Shown here: one piece after another, positions 59,661 through 64,000 of the stretch
How the letters are laid out: every line of letters starts with the position of its first letter
How positions within the stretch are numbered: position 1 is the first letter of the stretch
Source: Heracleum sosnowskyi
Lineage: Eukaryota > Streptophyta > Magnoliopsida > Apiales > Apiaceae
Length of the DNA stretch: 64,000 nucleotides
NCBI GenBank assembly: GCA_030848705.1
Contig: JAUIZM010000024.1
Span: forward strand, 62,001 to 126,000
Reading direction: 5' to 3'
Notes under the pieces: model-generated
Told to the model about the DNA's origin: nothing
The model's database searches: none
What the model saw: only the letters and a program-made list of their open reading frames with translations
Program-made: the position numbers and the translations under genes

Positions 59661-59746
59661 AAAAAAAATTCTTAATCCATTCTGATCTTGTTAGTTAAGT
59701 TGTCAGCACATATTGTAAATTTGTTGTTATTTTCCATAAAAACAAA

Positions 59747-59757
59747 TTGGGGGAGAT
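59747..59757 (+). promoter_or_regulatory. Polypurine tract of element 2
   Basis: TTGGGGGAGAT lies immediately before the 3' LTR start TGTTGGGAT. It matches the tract of element 1 (TTGGGGGAGAT on the minus strand). Confidence 0.85.
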
Positions 59758-60806
59758 TGTTGGGATTTATGGGTGATAGCATAGAAACAACTTAACTTTG
59801 AATGTACTTAATTTTTTAATTAAGTAGAACATACTATCACAGCCAAAGTATGTTCTTGTAATCAGTATGTAATGTCATTTTAGTTGTGTAATTTGAAAGA
59901 AGTTCACTTGCTGTGTTCAAGCCTCAAAGAATGCATTTTAGATGACAGCATGAATAAAGTTTACTGTCATAGGCATTGACAATAAGATTACAAGAAGACA
60001 GAATGTTGCAAGTCACGACAGCATATTCACTCTGACAGCAACATTGGCGGAAGACTACGCGACAGCAACTTTAGCCCTCGACAGCAAGTTTGGAATCCTC
60101 GATAGCACTCTATGCGGGGAACTCATACTGTCACCAAAAGAACATTCTTGTGACAACAAGCTTTGTGGTAAAAGTAACTGTCTCGAGAAAGATCCTTGTT
60201 CTAGGTATCTTTCTCAGTCAAATCCCGTGATAGTCTCAATGTTCAAGAAACAGGCGTGTTGCAGTATCCCTAAGCTGCAAGACCACGACAGAAGCTTCAA
60301 GCACTGCAAAACAAAAGCGAATCAATTCAAGAGCAAGGTCAAGTCTCTATTTGCTGAATTGCTTTAGCTGGAAATAGAATGAATCTAGGTTGCTTTCTTT
60401 GTAATGTATATCTGACATGTTAGTAATTTAGGAAAGTCACATGGGTAGACAATCTATAAGAAGCTGCCACTTGATAATGACAGCAGCTTCACAAACCCGT
60501 GAGTGACAGTGATAGGATTAGCTTTATACTTTGACTATCAATTCATTCTAGAAAAGTAACGAAGACAAGCAAGTGTCTTGAAGAAATCCGAAGCTCAAGA
60601 ATTCTTTCTTGAGGTTGTAGCAACACTTTGCAAAATAAATAAAAATATTTATTTTGTGAAACTTGTCTTTAGAACATACTGTTTGTGATTGCATACATAT
60701 TACTGATAACATTTAATCTTAGTTTTAGTTGTTGAAATTGAGATTGAATTTTATCAGTATTGCATTCATCCCCCCCCCCCCCTTCTGCAATACACGAGGA
60801 CCAACA
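59758..60806 (+). repeat. 3' LTR of element 2
   Basis: This is the partner of 45357-46411, with the same ends. Most differences are single-base transitions (for example CTATCA for CTGTCA, GACAAC for GACAGC) plus an 11-bp deletion near 60279. It is followed by the target duplication AGTAC. Confidence 0.95.
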
Positions 60807-60811
60807 AGTAC

Positions 60812-61060
60812 CAAATGCACAAGCAAGTCATCAGACAAGTCAAGCTTTAGTGCCTTAAGTTTTGAAGCGATGTTAGACATCTCCATAATGTACTCCCAAA
60901 TATTTCCTTTAGCTTTATACCTCATCTGAACAAGATCAGCTAAAAGCTTACTTGTCTGAGCCTTTTCGTTTTTTGCAAAACGCTTTTCAAGCTCATCAAG
61001 GAAATCCTTTAAAGATACCTCATCGGAGTCATCAGACATACCGCCCCTGAATGCTTCTTT
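60812..61060 (-). pseudogene. Element 3, gag N-terminal part beyond element 2
   Basis: The minus frame reads MSDDSDEVSLKDFLDELEKR, FAKNEKAQTSKLLADLVQMR, YIMEMSNIASKLKALKLDLS and DDLLVHLV, the gag core whose continuation is at 45003-45356. Upstream (right) the match to the family breaks off after EAFRGG at about 61055, so the gag start, leader and 5' LTR of element 3 are missing. Confidence 0.88.
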
Positions 61061-62048
61061 ATGTTTATTTATGGCCTGAACCTGCGACGCTTACATGTAA
61101 ACTAGTCCTTAATCTGGGTGTGCTAGTTTGTTTATAGGACATGTGCCTGCTTCTTAAATTCCAATTATACGATCTGGATGATGCATGATAGTGTAAGTAA
61201 TTTACATCACATTTTTTTTGTTTCTGGCATGTGCATGAAGCCTAGTAATACATGTATCAATCTGGTTGTTTGTGTACATGTGATTAATATGATTAACATG
61301 ATGCGTTTTGTTCATTATATATCGAAAATTCTCTTCTCACCCATAAATTAAAGAGAATTGACCCCCATTGTGTTTCTGGCCATGATTTTGATTACCTCAC
61401 AAAGATATCATTTTTTGGCTTGTATAAAACGCATGTTTTTTCTTTTAGCTGTAAATTATATTAAAATATGTGTGACCTATTTTAATATATTTTATAGTGA
61501 TACGGATTTTGGGCACCAATTTTTTTTTTGAGATAATTATTTATCATGTCTTTTTATTTCGTAAATAAGTGAGTTGAAGCAAAATATTGCCAAAGTGATA
61601 TTTATGTGTAGATTTATTTATTTTGAAATAATAGGATGTGTATATTTATTATTTATGTGTTACAATAATCGGCCCAAAGGAAGGTTATTTAATGGCCAAA
61701 TAATAAATATGCGTGCGGGAATATATATGTCATAATTATCAATTTTTCATGTGATTAATTAACCGACCCAAAGGAAGGTTTGTTGCTTGACCGAATTTAT
61801 TATTAATATTTGATTTCTGCGTGGAGAGTACCACTTGCAAGTTAATATTTTTGTCCAAATACTAAATGTTAACGTTGTGCTAGGTATCTTGTTTTAAATG
61901 GGCCCACACACTATAGTATTTAAATTCATGTTTTATTTTTATGCATGCTTTTATGTATGAATTTGACATAAATTTATAATATGCGAGCTTATATTTTTTT
62001 TGTTCCAAATTGCTAGTTAATGCATCTGCTGCTACTATAACTGTCAAC
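61061..62048. other. Spacer or leader between elements 3 and 4
   Basis: There is no coding region. The phrase CGACCCAAAGGAAGGTT recurs in two variants near 61671 and 61763. The part next to 62049 is probably the leader of element 4, but no LTR end or primer-binding site could be identified. Confidence 0.45.
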
Positions 62049-62504
62049 ATGAACTCCATTCTCGTGCTTAACGGTACAAACTTTAAGAGCTGGAAAGAGA
62101 ACGTTCTGTTAGTTCTCGGCTGCATGGATTTAGACTATGCTATAAGGAAAAAACAACTTGTTTCTCTTACGGATGAAAGTTCTGCTACTGATAAGCTGAA
62201 CTTTGAGAAGTGGGAACGTTCTAATCGCTTAAGTCTAATGATGATAAAACGCAGCATTCCTGAAGCATTCAGGGGAGGTATGTCTGATGACTCCGATGAG
62301 GTATCTGTAAAGGATTTCCTTGATGAGCTTGAAAAGCGTTTTGCAAAAAACGAAAATGAGACAAGTTTAGTCTCAAACAGTGCCCTAAAAATGATTTTGA
62401 AGGAAAAGAGATGCAGAACATTCCATATGCTTCGGCTATTGGGAGTCTTATGTTTGGTCAAGTTTGTACCCGGCCGGATTTGGCATTTATTATGGGTACG
62501 TTAA
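62049..62504 (+). pseudogene. Gag-RT deletion fusion frame of element 4
   Basis: About 100 gag residues run in frame into about 50 residues whose first part (to LRLLGV) corresponds to RT at 42600-42690 of element 3, after which a frameshift gives nonsense. The CCHC knuckle, protease, integrase and RT active site are all missing. The fusion is a by-product of the deletion and is not likely to have a function. Confidence 0.8.
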
Positions 62505-63316
62505 GAAGATATACGAGTAAATCCGAAATGAATCGTTAGATTGTTACTAAACGAGTTATGAGGTACTTGTAAGGAACAAAAATATTGCATGCTCGTTTAT
62601 AGAAAGTCAAAAATTTTGGAGATCATCAGGTATTCCGATTCTAATCTTACTAGTTGCGTAGATAAAGAATAATCTACATCTGGGTTATATTTTTTTTTTA
62701 TGTCTAAACGATATAGACATTAAATATCTAGTTATAGAGAGAGTGCAAAATCAGATAGTGTCTATTGAGCACGTAAGAACAAATTTTATGCTAGCAGACC
62801 CACTAACTAAAGTTTATTTGACACCTAAGGTCTTCATGGGCATATTGCTCATATTGGTGTTGCCCACATTGGAGGATATTCAGTTTTAGTGGGAGTTTTG
62901 TTTTGTTCTTATATTCGGTACTCAGTTTTAGTTTGACACTATTGTGATACATTGTGTTTTCCTGAGAATAAAGTTAATTTCGTTTTTTTAATCTCTCTAT
63001 TATTGCTCTAAATGAGTTTTTTTTTTCAATTGTGGTTTTGTCATAAAGTTGAAAGAATAAAGATTGATCTCACTAAGGTATTAAGGATCAATTGGAAATA
63101 GGCATGATTGAGATCACATTTCATGTAATTTCCAGTTACACATCCATACTTGATCTATGTCATTGAGTATATTTATGTGGTGATCATTGAGGATCGAGTT
63201 ACGGTGATGTGACGAAAGTCGCTTTGGTTTCATGTTTATATATGCGATTGACCGGATTCACTTAAGGTTATTGAATGTAATTGTTGTTTGGTATAATTTG
63301 TGGCCTAAGTGGGAGA
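62049..63316 (+). mobile_element. Element 4: deletion derivative of the element 3 family
   Basis: The plus-strand copy keeps the gag start (MNSILVLNGTNFKSWKENV to FAKNEN), jumps directly into the end of reverse transcriptase (ETSLVSNSALKMILKE) and then has scraps of RNase H (ADPLTKV-like near 62800), the 3' untranslated region and a GTGGGAGAT polypurine tract at about 63308-63316. The first deletion is at AGACAAGT (62359-62366), a word present at both source sites in element 3. A second deletion near 62690-62710 removes most of RNase H. It is a non-autonomous, inactive copy. Confidence 0.82.
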
Positions 63317-64000
63317 TTGTTAGATTATTTTATTAATAATCACAATTTATGGGCTTACAAATTTAAGACAATTATATTTAATGTTTATTCTATATTTGGA
63401 CTAATTAAGTGGTCTAAAATAAAGGGTCAATAACATCTTATTCGATATTATTCGATATGGGTTTTGTAATGTGTAATAACCAATAGTAAGTCTGAGCTCA
63501 TGATCGACAGTAATGCTCTACTTTAGTTTATCGATATAGGCAGTGTACATGGCCTGAGATTTTGCTTCAGTAAAGTTAATAAAATCGGGGAGGGAGGTGT
63601 TTGTTCCGTGTAAAATGCACATATGAATTACATAGATCAGGTATACATGTTCTCTAAAATTATACAGTGCCACCATATTTTGCCGGGGGATAGAAGGTGT
63701 AGAAGCAAGTTGGCACCTACCTCCATTCGCTGCCCTGCCAGGGGATAGAAGGTGTAAGATGGTGTCATAGATTTGATTTTATTTTCCCTTACAAAGTATG
63801 TCATAGATAAAGAGGAGCATCTTCCAACTTGGCAGGCCAATTCCACCTGTCCTTCATTTCCATCAGTCATTAGCCAGATGACAAAATCATAAACTCTGGA
63901 CTAGTCTTTAATAATGTTGAGATGGTACCGACTAGTCTTTAAAAAGGATAGTGATGGTACTGACAGACAGAATGTTGAGATGTCCAAAATCTACAGCATT
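63317..64000 (+). repeat. Probable start of the 3' LTR of element 4, then unassigned repeat DNA
   Basis: TGTTAGATTATTTTATTAAT follows the polypurine tract, the expected LTR start. I could not find its downstream end or a second copy in the window. Within it GGGGATAGAAGGTGTA occurs twice (about 63686 and 63740), and the last 120 bp contain near-repeats of GACTAGTCTTTAA and AATGTTGAGATG. Confidence 0.5.

Larger units (their letters stand above)
45357..60806 (+). mobile_element. Element 2: full-length Sirevirus-type Copia retrotransposon
   Basis: The 15,450-bp plus-strand element is bounded by LTRs of 1055 and 1049 bp and flanked by the 5-bp duplication AGTAC (45352-45356 and 60807-60811). It has a tRNA-Met primer site, gag, pol, a small coiled-coil ORF, an env-like region and a polypurine tract. 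It sits inside the gag of element 3, whose frame resumes exactly after one AGTAC is removed. All coding parts are broken by stops or frameshifts. LTRs differ by roughly two per cent by eye, so it is not ancient. It is unusually long, partly because of an inverted LTR piece at 48846-49754. Confidence 0.95.

Noticed and set aside
63637..63870. 77-codon minus-strand frame near the window end
   Set aside because: It covers a GGGGATAGAAGGTGTA repeat in probable LTR sequence and has no domain.
1..64000. tRNA, rRNA or other structured RNA genes
   Set aside because: I looked for tRNA-like arms and conserved rRNA phrases and saw none; a covariance-model scan would be needed to exclude small RNAs.

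Overview
The window looks like eudicot nuclear DNA: it is AT-rich, has GT-AG introns, plant-type gene families and many LTR retrotransposons. The species cannot be fixed from the sequence. Only about 6 kb is ordinary gene space and most of the rest is mobile elements or their debris. Three genes look intact: two class II (COMT-type) O-methyltransferases and one BTB/NPH3-family protein.

Layout. 1-3060 is AT-rich spacer. 3.1-16.2 kb is a decaying tandem cluster of O-methyltransferase genes, all on the minus strand. It holds two intact four-exon genes (12637-14169 and 14712-16181, 369 codons each), a pseudogene at 3355-5238 carrying a solo LTR in its last exon, an exon-1 fragment split by a gag-less Copia element (6808-10370), and a last-exon remnant (12064-12314). 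Between the first two pieces lies a patchwork of fragments of other genes: a RING-type E3 ligase and an ABCE/RLI ribosome-recycling ATPase. 18838-21948 is a 600-residue NPH3 protein with a small inverted-repeat transposon in its third intron.

22.1-34.0 kb is repeat territory. It contains two in-phase tandem arrays, a minus-strand Copia element of Sirevirus type (element 1, 22898-32143, gag and 5' LTR missing, one stop in pol, a long env-like ORF) and a 1.9 kb solo LTR (32144-34018). 34.0-41.5 kb is mostly featureless AT-rich DNA with one small two-exon gene relic (36109-36533).

41.5-63.3 kb is a nest. A minus-strand Copia element (element 3, 41500-45356 plus 60812-61060) was split by a complete 15.45 kb plus-strand Sirevirus-type element (element 2, 45357-60806, LTRs of 1055 and 1049 bp, 5-bp target duplication AGTAC). 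A deletion derivative of the element 3 family (element 4) follows in opposite orientation. Element 2 carries gag, pol, a small coiled-coil ORF and a broken env-like region, and has an inverted partial copy of its own LTR lodged in gag.

The most unusual signal is that each Sirevirus-type element is peppered over its whole length, in LTRs, coding and non-coding parts and on both strands, with its own short word: TGACAG/CTGTCA in element 2, CAGAGTTT/AAACTCTG in element 1.
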